Shown here: in pieces, positions 28,175 through 37,447 of the stretch
How positions within the stretch are numbered: position 1 is the first letter of the stretch
Layout: the number at the start of each line of letters is the position of its first letter
Source: an uncultured Collinsella sp.
Lineage (GTDB): Bacteria > Actinomycetota > Coriobacteriia > Coriobacteriales > Coriobacteriaceae
Reading direction: 5' to 3'
DNA: 64,000 nt
NCBI GenBank assembly: GCA_902494085.1
Contig: CABURU010000003.1
Coordinates: 1 to 64,000 of the forward strand
Notes under the pieces: generated by a model
What the model was told of the DNA's origin: nothing
Seen by the model: only the letters and a program-made list of their open reading frames with translations
The model's database searches: none
Made by a program: the position numbers and the translations under genes

Positions 28175-29095
28175 ATGCAAAAGGGAGATGCCATGGATGC
28201 GGCGGAGCGCTCGGAGCGCATCCCCGATATCGTCATCATCACCGGAATGTCCGGATCGGGCCGCACACAGGCCATGCACGTGTTCGAGGACATGGGCTAT
28301 TTTTGCATCGATAACCTGCCTCCGCGTCTCATCGCCCAGCTTGCCGAGCTCGTCGGCATCAATACGGGCGTGGGCAGGCATCTCGCCGTCACCTGCGATT
28401 TGCGTAGCCAGGGGCTGTTTGACGAGTTGCTCGATGCGGTCGCCGCACTCGAGGAGCGCGAGATGAGCTGTGACATCGTGTTTCTCGAGGCCTCTGACGA
28501 GGTGCTGATCCGTCGCTACAGCGAAAATCGCCGCCGTCATCCCATTGCCAAGCCGGGGGAGACTACGGCCGATGCCATTCAGCGCGAGCGCCTTCAGCTT
28601 CAGGGCGTGCGCGACCGAGCCGATATGATTATCGACACGAGCCGTCTGCGCACCTCTGCGCTGCGCAACAAGCTACGTATGGCATTTTCCGAGCTGTCCG
28701 ACCAGCAGCTCATGGACGTCCACGTGTTCTCGTTTGGCTTTAAGCACGGCATGCCCGTCGAGGCGGACATTATGATCGACGTCCGCTTCCTGCCTAATCC
28801 GTTCTACGATCCCGAGATGCGCACGATGACCGGTCTCGATAAAAAGGTCTCCGATTTTGTTCTGGACCATCCCAAGACGCAGGAGTTTTGGAAGGCTTGG
28901 ACACAGCTGCTCGATACGGTGATGCCGGGCTATATCGCGGAGGGTAAGCCGCAGCTTTCTATCGCCATCGGCTGCACGGGCGGCCAACACCGCAGCGTTG
29001 CCATTGCCGAGGCCACGGCCCGTTACCTGGAAGGCGCTCAGTATCATGTGAGCATCTCCCACCGCGACCTGTCGCGCGCCAACACGAAGGCATAG
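28175..29095 (+). CDS. rapZ: RapZ/YvcJ-family nucleotide-binding protein
   Basis: The 306-aa P-loop protein has an N-terminal nucleotide-binding domain (GMSGSGRTQAMHVFEDMGYFCIDNLPP) and a C-terminal domain with the conserved IGCTGGQHRSV and DVRFLPNPFYDPEMR motifs. In E. coli RapZ binds the sRNA GlmZ for RNase E. In Gram-positives its role is less clear. The P-loop has Arg instead of the usual Lys (GSGRT), a variant known among actinobacteria. Two starts are possible, 28175 (GGGAGG upstream) and 28193 (AGGGAG upstream). It is followed 6 nt later by whiA; the usual yvcK gene between them is absent. Confidence 0.9.
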   Translation: MQKGDAMDAAERSERIPDIVIITGMSGSGRTQAMHVFEDMGYFCIDNLPPRLIAQLAELVGINTGVGRHLAVTCDLRSQGLFDELLDAVAALEEREMSCDIVFLEASDEVLIRRYSENRRRHPIAKPGETTADAIQRERLQLQGVRDRADMIIDTSRLRTSALRNKLRMAFSELSDQQLMDVHVFSFGFKHGMPVEADIMIDVRFLPNPFYDPEMRTMTGLDKKVSDFVLDHPKTQEFWKAWTQLLDTVMPGYIAEGKPQLSIAIGCTGGQHRSVAIAEATARYLEGAQYHVSISHRDLSRANTKA

Positions 29096-29101
29096 GCCTG
29101 C

Positions 29102-30031
29102 ATGTCGTTTACCGCTGAGGTGCGCGACGAGCTTGCGCGCTGCGAACCCGAATGTGAATACTGCGACTTGTCGACGCTTGCCGCCCTCACGCGTGTGAGT
29201 GGTACGCTCTCGCTTACCGGCTCTGGGCGGTATCGTTTGACGGTTGCGACTGAGACGGGAGCCGTCGCGCGCACGATGATCACGCTGACGCATCGTATCC
29301 TTAAGCTCAAAACGGAGTTCACCGTCCGCAAATCTGTCTTGCATAAGGTTCGAAACTACCTCATCACCTTGCCTGATCAGCCAGACCTGGATAAGGCCTT
29401 GGTTCTGCTGGGTATCCTCGACCGTAGGGGAGGACTTGTCGCCGGCGTACCCCGACATATCGTTGCCCGTCCTTGCTGTAGACTTGCCTATATCCGCGGC
29501 GCGCTCATCGCGGGCGGCTTCGTGGCCGATCCACACGGCGATTTTCATTTGGAGATCGCTGTGCAGGGCGAGCAATATGCCAAGGGACTTTGCGATCTGT
29601 TGGAGCAGATTGGGGTCCATGCTCGTGTTAATGCACGGCGGGGGTCATATGCCGTGTACATTAAGAGCGCCGAGGAAATCGAGCATCTATTAAAGCTGAT
29701 TGGTGCCAAGCGCAGCGTTGCCGAGATTGAGGAGGCGCGCGCGGTCAAGTTGGTTAAGAACGATGTGAACCGTCGCGTGAATGCCGAGCTCGCCAACCAG
29801 ACCAGAAGCGCCGGTGCTGCCCAACATCAGCTTGCGCTTATCGATGAGCTCGAGCAGCGTGGCCTTCGCGATGCGCTTCCGGATGCCTTGGCGGTCTTTT
29901 GCGACCTGCGCGAGCGCTATCCTGATCTGTCGCTGCGTGATTTGGGGGAGATGGCTGATCCTCCCTTGTCGAAGTCAGCCCTCTACCATCGTGTTTTACG
30001 GCTTGAAAAGCTCATTGAAGCAAACAGGTAG
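29102..30031 (+). CDS. whiA: DNA-binding protein WhiA
   Basis: The 309-aa protein has the LAGLIDADG-like N-terminal domain (FTAEVRDELAR, YIRGALIAGGFVADPHGDFHLEI) and a C-terminal helix-turn-helix (YPDLSLRDLGEMADPPLSKSALYHRVLRLEKL). In Streptomyces WhiA drives sporulation division genes with WhiB; in non-sporulating Gram-positives it affects division and chromosome segregation. Its start lies 6 nt after rapZ, the usual rapZ-whiA pairing. No frameshift is seen. Confidence 0.94.
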   Translation: MSFTAEVRDELARCEPECEYCDLSTLAALTRVSGTLSLTGSGRYRLTVATETGAVARTMITLTHRILKLKTEFTVRKSVLHKVRNYLITLPDQPDLDKALVLLGILDRRGGLVAGVPRHIVARPCCRLAYIRGALIAGGFVADPHGDFHLEIAVQGEQYAKGLCDLLEQIGVHARVNARRGSYAVYIKSAEEIEHLLKLIGAKRSVAEIEEARAVKLVKNDVNRRVNAELANQTRSAGAAQHQLALIDELEQRGLRDALPDALAVFCDLRERYPDLSLRDLGEMADPPLSKSALYHRVLRLEKLIEANR

Positions 30032-30076
30032 TTTGAAGTAACGACTTATATATGGATTTAGCTGCTATTTTAGTCT

Positions 30077-30090
30077 TTAAAACGTTTTAA
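30077..30090. promoter_or_regulatory. 14-bp palindrome upstream of gap
   Basis: TTAAAACGTTTTAA is a perfect palindrome 135 bp before the gap start. A close relative, CTAAAACGTTTGA, lies upstream of the sialic-acid operon at 17372-17384. The CG-centred AAAACGTTT form resembles LacI-family operators, so a carbon-catabolite regulator is a candidate; this is inference. Confidence 0.5.
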
Positions 30091-30224
30091 CGTAAATTTG
30101 ATTTTCAATTTCGAGCATTCTCGTGAAATTCAAGTCAAAAAAAAGGTATATTAGGCGAGTGGTTAGTTTGTGGGCCTCAACGGCGGGCGCTGTAGCTCGC
30201 GGGGGCCTTACGAAAGGAGACACA

Positions 30225-31250
30225 ATGGCAGTAAAGGTTGCTATTAACGGCTTCGGTCGCATCGGTCGTCTGGCTTTCCGTCAGATGTTCGGTCATGAGG
30301 GCTCCGAGATCGTCGCTATCAACGACCTCACCTCTCCCGATATGCTCGCTTACCTGCTGAAGTACGACTCCACGCAGGGCAACTACGCTCGCGATCACGA
30401 GGTCGTTGCTGGCGAGGATTCCATCACCGTTGACGGCAAGGAGATCAAGATCTACAAGGAGGCCGACGCCAACAACCTGCCTTGGGGCGACCTCGACGTC
30501 GACGTCGTTCTCGAGTGCACCGGCTTCTACACCAGCAAGGCTAAGGCTCAGGCCCACATCAACGCTGGCGCCAAGAAGGTCGTCATCTCCGCTCCGGCCG
30601 GCAGCGATCTGCCCACCATCGTGTACAACGTCAACCATGAGACGCTGACCGCTGAGGACAACATCATCTCCGCTGCTTCCTGCACCACCAACTGCCTCGC
30701 CCCGATGGCCAAGGGTCTGAACGACTTCGCTCCCATCGTGTCCGGCATCATGACCACCATCCACGCCTTCACCGGCGACCAGATGCCGCTCGACGGCCCG
30801 CAGCGCAAGGGCAACTTCCGTCGCTCCCGCGCCTGCTCCGAGAACATCGTCCCGAACACCACGGGCGCTGCCAAGGCCATCGGCCTGGTTCTCCCCGAGC
30901 TCAACGGCAAGCTCATCGGTGCCGCCCAGCGCGTCCCGACGCCGACCGGCTCGCTGACCAACCTCTACGCCGTCGTTGACAAGAAGGTCACCGTCGACGA
31001 GGTCAACGCTGCCATGAAGGCCTACGCCGAGACCATCCCCGAGACCTTCGCCTACAACGAGGACCAGATCGTCTCCCGCGACATCGTCGGCGAGACCCAC
31101 GGCTCCATCTTCGACGCCACTCAGACCATGTGCTCTGACCTCGGCAACGGCCAGACCCTCGTTCAGGTCACCTCTTGGTACGACAACGAGAACTCCTACA
31201 CCTCTCAGATGGTCCGCACCATCAAGTACTTCGAGAAGTTCGTTGCTTAA
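30225..31250 (+). CDS. gap: Glyceraldehyde-3-phosphate dehydrogenase
   Basis: The 341-aa NAD-dependent type I GAPDH has an N-terminal Rossmann motif [15 protein letters not shown], the catalytic cysteine C153 in [16 protein letters not shown], and the activating His H180 in [10 protein letters not shown]. The C-terminal [18 protein letters not shown] is typical. Codons are strongly biased toward the C- and G-ending set, as expected for high expression. The ATG follows GAAAGGAGA. A terminator separates it from pgk. Confidence 0.96.
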   Translation: MAVKVAINGFGRIGRLAFRQMFGHEGSEIVAINDLTSPDMLAYLLKYDSTQGNYARDHEVVAGEDSITVDGKEIKIYKEADANNLPWGDLDVDVVLECTGFYTSKAKAQAHINAGAKKVVISAPAGSDLPTIVYNVNHETLTAEDNIISAASCTTNCLAPMAKGLNDFAPIVSGIMTTIHAFTGDQMPLDGPQRKGNFRRSRACSENIVPNTTGAAKAIGLVLPELNGKLIGAAQRVPTPTGSLTNLYAVVDKKVTVDEVNAAMKAYAETIPETFAYNEDQIVSRDIVGETHGSIFDATQTMCSDLGNGQTLVQVTSWYDNENSYTSQMVRTIKYFEKFVA

Positions 31251-31287
31251 TTTAGCTTTTAGCGAATAGCTCGTTGAGCGTCTAAAG

Positions 31288-31335
31288 AAGGGCGCGGCCT
31301 TATAGGGCTTACACCCTAGGGTCGCGCCCTTTTTA
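31288..31335 (+). terminator. Terminator after gap
   Basis: A 9-bp stem, AAGGGCGCG (31288-31296) with CGCGCCCTT (31323-31331), is followed by TTTTATAA. The loop contains a further AGGGC...CCCT pairing. It may partly uncouple gap from pgk-tpiA-gpmI. Confidence 0.82.
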
Positions 31336-31390
31336 TAAGAAATCGTCTGCCGTAATGGGAGGCAGACACGTACGAAAGGTAGAAGCAAAC

Positions 31391-32581
31391 ATGGCCTTTA
31401 CCAAGAAGACCGTCCGCGACATCGATGTCGACGGAAAGCGCGTTCTCGTCCGCGTTGACTTTAACGTGCCTATCAAGGATGGCGTCGTTGGCGACACCAC
31501 CCGCATCAAGGCTGCCCTGCCCACCATCAACTATCTCGTTGAGCACAACGCTCGCGTCATCCTCATGAGCCACCTCGGCCGTCCCGATGGCACCGGCTTC
31601 CAGCCCGAGCTGTCCCTCGAGCCCGTCGCCAAGAAGCTCGCCGAGCTCTCTGGTCTCGACGTTGCCTTTGTCGCAGACACTTACGGCGAGAAGGCTGCCG
31701 AGGCCGTCGCTGCCGTCGAGCCGGGCAAGGTTCTCGTTCTCGAGAACGTCCGCTTCGATAAGCGTGAGAAGAAGAACGACCCCGAGATCGCTAAGAAGCT
31801 CGCTTCCTATGGCGACGTCTTCGTTCTCGATGCTTTCGGTACCGCTCACCGCGCCCAGGGTTCCGTCGTGGGCCCCGCCGCTTACCTGCCTGCCGTCGCT
31901 GGCTTCCTGCTCGAGAAGGAGGTCGACACGCTGACCGGCATCTTCGCCGAGCCCGAGCGTCCCTTCGTCGCCATCGTCGGCGGTTCCAAGGTTTCCTCCA
32001 AGATCGGCGTTCTCGATCACCTCATCGACTCCGCTGACACCCTGATTATCGGTGGCGGCATGGCCTACACCTTCTTCCTGGCTCAGGGCCTGACCGTTGG
32101 TCAGTCCCTCAAGGAAGAGGACTGGGTCGAGCGCGCCGGCGAGATGCTCAAGAAGGCCGAGGAGAAGGGCGTCAAGATCCTGCTCCCCATCGACAACCGC
32201 GTTGCCGATCACTTTGGCGAGGACGCTGTCCCCGAGGTTGTCGCTTCCGACGCTATCCCCGACGATCGTGAGGGTATGGACATCGGCCCCAAGACCGAGG
32301 AGCTTTACGCCGAGGCCGTCAAGGGCGCCAAGACCGTGTTCTGGAACGGCCCCATGGGCGTCTTCGAGTTTGACAACTTCGCTCACGGCACCCAGGCTAT
32401 CGCCGAGGCTGTCGCCGAGGCCGACTGCACCTCGATCATCGGCGGTGGCGACTCCGTCGCAGCTGTCAACAAGTTCAACCTGGCCGACAAGATGAGCTGG
32501 ATCTCCACCGGTGGTGGCGCTTCCATGGAGCTCGTCGAGGGTAAGGCCCTGCCCGGAGTGGAGGCGCTTCTCGATGCCTAA
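31391..32581 (+). CDS. pgk: Phosphoglycerate kinase
   Basis: The 396-aa monomeric two-domain glycolytic kinase forms ATP from 1,3-bisphosphoglycerate. Visible motifs are RVDFNVPIKDG (substrate loop), ILMSHLGRPDG, LENVRFDKREKKND, VLDAFGTAHR, and the C-terminal nucleotide region MGVFEFDNFAHGTQAIAEAVAE and GGGDSVAAV. The start at 31391 is preceded by GAAAGG. The last 8 nt overlap the start of tpiA (ATGCCTAA). Confidence 0.96.
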   Translation: MAFTKKTVRDIDVDGKRVLVRVDFNVPIKDGVVGDTTRIKAALPTINYLVEHNARVILMSHLGRPDGTGFQPELSLEPVAKKLAELSGLDVAFVADTYGEKAAEAVAAVEPGKVLVLENVRFDKREKKNDPEIAKKLASYGDVFVLDAFGTAHRAQGSVVGPAAYLPAVAGFLLEKEVDTLTGIFAEPERPFVAIVGGSKVSSKIGVLDHLIDSADTLIIGGGMAYTFFLAQGLTVGQSLKEEDWVERAGEMLKKAEEKGVKILLPIDNRVADHFGEDAVPEVVASDAIPDDREGMDIGPKTEELYAEAVKGAKTVFWNGPMGVFEFDNFAHGTQAIAEAVAEADCTSIIGGGDSVAAVNKFNLADKMSWISTGGGASMELVEGKALPGVEALLDA

Positions 32582-33341
32582 TCGCACCCTTCTTATCGCT
32601 GGTAACTGGAAGATGAACAACGACGTCGCCGAGGCCGCCAAGCTCGCCGACGAGCTGGCTCAGGCTCTGCCCGAGGTTCCGGCTGGCGTCGAGGTGCTCG
32701 TCTGCCCTCCGACCATCGACATCACCACGGTTCATGACCGCATTCAGGCTGCCCCCATCGCCCTCGGTGCACAGAACGTGTACTGGGAGGCCAAGGGTGC
32801 CTTCACCGGTGAGTCTTCTTGCGACATGCTCAAGTCCGCTGGCTGCACCTACTGTATTATCGGTCACTCCGAGCGTCGCGACTACTTCCACGAGACCGAC
32901 GAGGACCAGAACAAGAAGGCTAAGGCTCTCGTTGCCGCCGGTCTTGTTCCCGTCTTCTGCTGCGGCGAGTCCCTTGAGGTCCGCGAGGCTGGCACCTATG
33001 TCGAGCACGTCGTGAACCAGGTCAAGGCTGGCCTTGCTGGCCTTGAGATCACCTGCCCCAAGCAGGTCGTCGTCGCCTACGAGCCCATCTGGGCCATCGG
33101 CACCGGCAAGACCGCTACCGCCGAGGACGCTCAGGAGGTCTGCGGCGCTATCCGTGAGACCCTCAAGGAGATGTTCGGCGAGGAGCTCGCCAACGGCATC
33201 CGCGTTCTCTACGGCGGTTCCGCCAAGCCCGGCAACATTGCCGAGCTCGTCGCCAAGCCCGACGTTGACGGCGCCCTCGTGGGCGGCGCTTCGCTCAAGG
33301 CTGCCGACTTCGCCTCTATGGTCGTCAAGGCAGGCGAGTAG
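32574..33341 (+). CDS. tpiA: Triosephosphate isomerase
   Basis: The 255-aa TIM-barrel enzyme interconverts dihydroxyacetone phosphate and glyceraldehyde-3-phosphate. Catalytic residues are K13 (AGNWKMN), H98 (IIGHSERR) and E170 (VAYEPIWAIGTGK); the phosphate loop YGGSAKPGN is present. The start overlaps pgk by 8 nt, so translation is coupled. Confidence 0.96.
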   Translation: MPNRTLLIAGNWKMNNDVAEAAKLADELAQALPEVPAGVEVLVCPPTIDITTVHDRIQAAPIALGAQNVYWEAKGAFTGESSCDMLKSAGCTYCIIGHSERRDYFHETDEDQNKKAKALVAAGLVPVFCCGESLEVREAGTYVEHVVNQVKAGLAGLEITCPKQVVVAYEPIWAIGTGKTATAEDAQEVCGAIRETLKEMFGEELANGIRVLYGGSAKPGNIAELVAKPDVDGALVGGASLKAADFASMVVKAGE

Positions 33342-33346
33342 GACAT

Positions 33347-34900
33347 ATGGCACAGCGTCATCTTCCTGCACTCCTGATCATCATGGATGGTTGCGGCCTG
33401 GCTCCGGCCGATGGCGAGAACGCCGTCGCCGCTGCCAAGACGCCCTTCCTTGACAGCCTGTATGAGAAGTACCCCCACACCACGCTCGGCGCTTCGGGCG
33501 AGGACGTGGGTCTTCCCGATGGCCAGATGGGCAACTCCGAGGTGGGTCACCTCAACATCGGTGCCGGCCGCATCGTGTTCCAGGAACTTTCGCGCATCAA
33601 CAATGCCATCAAGGACGGCTCCATCGCCAAGAACGAGGTTTTCGTCAAGGCTATGGACGATGTCAAGGCTGACGGCAAGACTCTCCACCTCATGGGCCTT
33701 ATGAGCCCTGGCGGTGTTCATTCTCATATGAACCACGTCGAGGCTCTGGTCAAGATGGCTGCCGAGCACGGTGTCAAGACCGTTCGCGTCCACGCCTTCA
33801 TGGATGGTCGCGACGTCGACCCGCAGTCCGGTGCCGGTTACATGAGTGAGTTCTGCGCCTTCCTGGCTAAGATCTCTGAGGAGACCGGTTGCGACGCTCG
33901 CGTTGCCACCGTCTCGGGCCGTTATTGGGCCATGGACCGCGATAATCGTTGGGAGCGCATCCAGCGCGCCTACGACGTCATGGTCAACGCGTCCGATGCT
34001 GATACCGACCCCGTTGCCGGTATCAAGGCCTACTACGAGAAGGATCCGCGCGGCGACGAGTTCGTCGAGCCCTTCGCTGCCCACAACGAGGGCATCCACG
34101 AGGGCGACGCGGCCATCTTCTTCAACTTCCGTCCCGACCGCGCTCGTCAGATGACCCGCGTGTTCACGGACAAGGAGTTCGACGGCTTTGAGCGCGAGCA
34201 GATCAAGCTTTCGCACTTTGTGACGATGACCGAGTACGATCCGACGTTTGACGTCGAGGTCGCCTTCCCCAAGACGTTCCCCGAGAACGTCCTGGCTGAC
34301 GTTATCGCCGCCAATGGCCTGAAGCAGCTGCACACCGCCGAGACCGAGAAGTACGCACACGTGACGTTCTTCCTTAACGGCGGCATGGAGGAGCCCAAGG
34401 AGGGCGAGGAGCGCGTGCTCGTCGCTTCCCCCAAGGTCGCTACCTATGATCTGCAGCCCGAGATGAGCGCTCCCGAGGTTACCGAGAAGCTTGTCGCCGC
34501 CATCAACGAGGATCGCGCTGATTTCTACATCGTGAACTTCGCGAACTGCGACATGGTTGGTCACACCGGTGTCTTCGACGCCGCCGTTAAGGCTGTCGAG
34601 GCTGTTGACGATGCTCTGTCCAAGGTTGTCCCGGCGATTCTCGCTAAGGGCGGCTTTGCGCTGATTACCGCCGATCACGGCAACGCCGATCACATGTTTG
34701 ACGTTGCTTCCGACGGTTCCAAGCATCCGTTCACGGCTCACACCACCAACCGCGTGCCGTTCATCATCGTTGATGAGAAGGCACAGCTCACCGGTATCGA
34801 GGACGGTCGTCTCTCCGATATCGCCCCGACTATGCTTACCATGGCTGGTCTGGAGCCTTCCGCCGAGATGACGGGCCGCGTGCTCGCCGCCGAGGCCTAA
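33347..34900 (+). CDS. gpmI: 2,3-bisphosphoglycerate-independent phosphoglycerate mutase
   Basis: The 517-aa dimanganese enzyme of the alkaline-phosphatase superfamily starts with the metal-binding LLIIMDGCGLAP and contains GNSEVGHLNIGAGR (the phospho-serine nucleophile region), FMDGRDVDPQSG, ATVSGRYWAMDRDNRW, FFNFRPDRARQM and, near the end, ITADHGNADHM. It converts 3-phosphoglycerate to 2-phosphoglycerate. The start is 5 nt downstream of the tpiA stop. A terminator follows. Confidence 0.96.
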   Translation: MAQRHLPALLIIMDGCGLAPADGENAVAAAKTPFLDSLYEKYPHTTLGASGEDVGLPDGQMGNSEVGHLNIGAGRIVFQELSRINNAIKDGSIAKNEVFVKAMDDVKADGKTLHLMGLMSPGGVHSHMNHVEALVKMAAEHGVKTVRVHAFMDGRDVDPQSGAGYMSEFCAFLAKISEETGCDARVATVSGRYWAMDRDNRWERIQRAYDVMVNASDADTDPVAGIKAYYEKDPRGDEFVEPFAAHNEGIHEGDAAIFFNFRPDRARQMTRVFTDKEFDGFEREQIKLSHFVTMTEYDPTFDVEVAFPKTFPENVLADVIAANGLKQLHTAETEKYAHVTFFLNGGMEEPKEGEERVLVASPKVATYDLQPEMSAPEVTEKLVAAINEDRADFYIVNFANCDMVGHTGVFDAAVKAVEAVDDALSKVVPAILAKGGFALITADHGNADHMFDVASDGSKHPFTAHTTNRVPFIIVDEKAQLTGIEDGRLSDIAPTMLTMAGLEPSAEMTGRVLAAEA

Positions 34901-34924
34901 GAGAAAACGCCAAGCGTTTCTTTG

Positions 34925-34962
34925 AAGGGGGTTGTCCATATTCGGGCAACCCCCTTATTTTT
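34925..34962 (+). terminator. Terminator of the glycolytic operon
   Basis: A 10-bp stem, AAGGGGGTTG (34925-34934) with CAACCCCCTT (34947-34956), is followed by ATTTTT. Confidence 0.9.
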
Positions 34963-35066
34963 GGTATTTCTGCCATATCTGCCCCGTCCCCAAATGGCAG
35001 GTGGGGGAGTGTCGGGGGTTGTGGTACAGTACTGGAGTTTGAACTGTTCTATTAAGGAGCTTATCT

Positions 35067-35321
35067 ATGGGTCCGTTCCAGATTCTTCTGTTTGTCGTTT
35101 GGGCTGTCTCTGCCGTGGCGCTGACGATTCTCGTCCTGATGCATTCCGGTAAGGGCACCGGCGTTTCGGATATGATCGCTAGCTCGCTGTATAACTCCAG
35201 CTCTGCCACGGGCGTCATGGAGCAGAACCTCGATCGCCTGACGGTAATTATGGCCGTTGTTTTTGCCGTGTGCGTCGTCCTGTGCATGTTCTTCTTCCCG
35301 CAGGGCATCGTCGGCTACTAA
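35067..35321 (+). CDS. secG: Protein-export membrane protein SecG
   Basis: The 84-aa protein has two membrane segments (about residues 3-22 and 57-77) separated by a short Gly/Ser-rich loop (HSGKGTGVSDMIASSLYNSSS), the standard SecG layout. SecG is the accessory subunit of the SecYEG translocon. secG after the glycolytic genes is a common order in Gram-positives. The ATG follows TAAGGAG by 8 nt. Confidence 0.88.
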   Translation: MGPFQILLFVVWAVSAVALTILVLMHSGKGTGVSDMIASSLYNSSSATGVMEQNLDRLTVIMAVVFAVCVVLCMFFFPQGIVGY

Positions 35322-35346
35322 GCATCGGCGTATATACGTTTGCAAT

Positions 35347-35373
35347 GGGTCTCGCAGGTGCGGGACCCTTTTT
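35347..35373 (+). terminator. Terminator after secG
   Basis: A 9-bp stem, GGGTCTCGC (35347-35355) with GCGGGACCC (35360-35368), has a 4-nt loop and is followed by five T. Confidence 0.9.
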
Positions 35374-35614
35374 GTTTACATATTTGTAACAGAGTCAAAA
35401 TATCCCCACATACTTCGCCCAACTAAAGAAATTCTCGACCGTTAACCGGAATTAGCCCCAAATCGTGCATAAAATGCGCTACTGTATTGCGAAACGTTGG
35501 TCCGTTGTGCATAACCAGCCATAGCAGCGGGCGGCGTTTTGATGGTTCGGATCGGATTGTCTCGACATATGTCCGACTGAACATTTCTTTGTCCTATCTC
35601 ATAAGGAGGATGGC

Positions 35615-37291
35615 ATGGCTGATTCTATGTTCCACCAGCCCGTTATGGGTCGTCGCGCCTTTGTTGGCGGCACCCTCGCTGCGAGCTCCATGGCTTTTCT
35701 TGCCGCATGCGGCAAGAAGGGCGGCGACGCTTCCGGTTCTGAGTCCGGTTCGACGCTGAACTTCTACATCAACAACCCGGTCTGCATCGACCCCTACAAT
35801 GTCCAGGAGGACCAGGGCACTCAGGTCGAGTACCAGCTCTTTGACGCTCTGACCTCTTATGACGCCGAGAAGGGCGAGATCGTTCCGCTGGCTTGCGAGT
35901 CCTTTGAGGCCAACGACGACGCCACCGAGTTTACCTTCAAGATCAAGAAGGCCAAGTTCCACAACGGTGACGACGTTACCTCCAAGTCCTTCAAGCTCGG
36001 TTGGGAGCGTCTGGTCAACACCAAGTCGGCCATCGCTACCGAGTACGGCCCTTCCGAGGTCTCCTATCATCTTTCCATGGTCGAGGGCTATGACGACCTG
36101 CTTGCCGGTAACGCTACCGAGCTCAGCGGTGTTACTTGCCCCGACGATGAGACCCTCGTCGTCAAGCTGTCTTCCGCTTACGCCGACTTCCCCTTCGTCG
36201 CCTCTCACCCGGCTCTGGCCCCGGTTCCCGAGTGCGCCGAGTCCGATGTCAAGAGCTTCTACCTTGCACCGGTCGGTAACGGCCCGTTCATGATGGACGG
36301 CAAGTGGGAGGATGGTCAGGAGATCAACCTCAAGAAGTTCGACGATTACTATGGCGACAAGGCCAAGATCGATGGCATCCACTTCCAGGTCATCAAGGAC
36401 ATGGAGACCGCTTACAAGGAGTTCCAGGCCGGTAACCTCGATGTCTGCGACGTTCCCGTTGCTCAGATCGACGCTGCCAAGAAGGATCGCGGCGTGTCCA
36501 AGGACGGCTACACCATGGGTGACGGCGAGCGCATGCTGCTCGGCGCCGAGCCTTCCACCTACTACCTGACCTGCAACAACACGGCCGAGCCGTTCAACAA
36601 CGCCGACCTGCGCAGGGGTATCTCCCTGGCCATCAACCGTGAGGCCATCTGCAAGACCATCTTCAAGGGTACCCGTACCCCTGCCGACGGCATTGTTCCT
36701 CCGGGCATCGATGGCTACAAGGAGGGCGCATGGGAGTTCTGCGCCTACGACGTCGACAAGGCTAACGAGTACCTCGACAAGGTTGCTCCCGCTGGTGCTA
36801 ACGGCGATCGTGGCATTAACGTGACTCTGTCCTACAACCAGGACGGTGGCCACAAGGAGATCATGGAGTCCATCATCGGCGACCTCGCCAAGGTTGGCGT
36901 TACCGCTGTCTCCGATACCCCCGAGTGGTCTGCCCTGCTCGAGCAGTATCAGAACTTTAACTATCAGTTCGGTCGTCTGGGTTGGATTGCTGACTACCCG
37001 ATCATGGACAACTTCCTGTATCCGCTGTTCCACTCCGACTCCCTCGGTGGCGACAACCGCTCTGGTTACAACAACCCCGAGTTCGACGCCAAGGTCGATG
37101 AGGCCCGTACCACGGTTGACGACGAAGAGCGCGTCGCTAAGATGCAGGAGGCCGATGCAATGGTCGCTGCCGACTGCCCGGTCATCCCGGTGATGTTCTA
37201 CACGCACACCATCGCCGGCTCCGATCGCATCAAGCACCTCTATGTCGATCCGCAGAAACACGCCGATCTGGGTACCGCTGAGCTCGCCTAA
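35615..37291 (+). CDS. oppA: Oligopeptide ABC transporter substrate-binding lipoprotein
   Basis: The 558-aa peptide-binding protein has a twin-Arg start GRRAFVGGTLAASSMAFL, lipobox LAAC, then a Gly/Ser linker. OppA-type features include LNFYINNPVCIDPYNVQ, FEANDDATEFTFKIKK, the hinge sequence GNGPFMMDGKW and GWIADYPIMDNFLYPLF. It heads an oppABCDF operon, consistent with peptide uptake. The start at 35615 is 5 nt after ATAAGGAGGATGG. A hairpin follows the gene. Confidence 0.9.
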   Translation: MADSMFHQPVMGRRAFVGGTLAASSMAFLAACGKKGGDASGSESGSTLNFYINNPVCIDPYNVQEDQGTQVEYQLFDALTSYDAEKGEIVPLACESFEANDDATEFTFKIKKAKFHNGDDVTSKSFKLGWERLVNTKSAIATEYGPSEVSYHLSMVEGYDDLLAGNATELSGVTCPDDETLVVKLSSAYADFPFVASHPALAPVPECAESDVKSFYLAPVGNGPFMMDGKWEDGQEINLKKFDDYYGDKAKIDGIHFQVIKDMETAYKEFQAGNLDVCDVPVAQIDAAKKDRGVSKDGYTMGDGERMLLGAEPSTYYLTCNNTAEPFNNADLRRGISLAINREAICKTIFKGTRTPADGIVPPGIDGYKEGAWEFCAYDVDKANEYLDKVAPAGANGDRGINVTLSYNQDGGHKEIMESIIGDLAKVGVTAVSDTPEWSALLEQYQNFNYQFGRLGWIADYPIMDNFLYPLFHSDSLGGDNRSGYNNPEFDAKVDEARTTVDDEERVAKMQEADAMVAADCPVIPVMFYTHTIAGSDRIKHLYVDPQKHADLGTAELA

Positions 37292-37388
37292 GAGTTTGCA
37301 GCTTCCGTGAGGGTCAAGTATTTACGTAGACCTCATGGGAAACATACAGTTCTCCCTAACCTGGGGTAAACTGGCTGATGGTAATTTT

Positions 37389-37420
37389 GGGATGCCGGTC
37401 TGGCGATCGGCATCCCATTT
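37389..37420 (+). terminator. Attenuator hairpin between oppA and oppB
   Basis: A 9-bp stem, GGGATGCCG (37389-37397) with CGGCATCCC (37408-37416), is followed by ATTT. The position between binding protein and permease suggests partial termination, giving more binding protein than membrane complex. Confidence 0.7.
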
Positions 37421-37447
37421 AGGTTAATCCCTAGATAGGGGAGTGGT

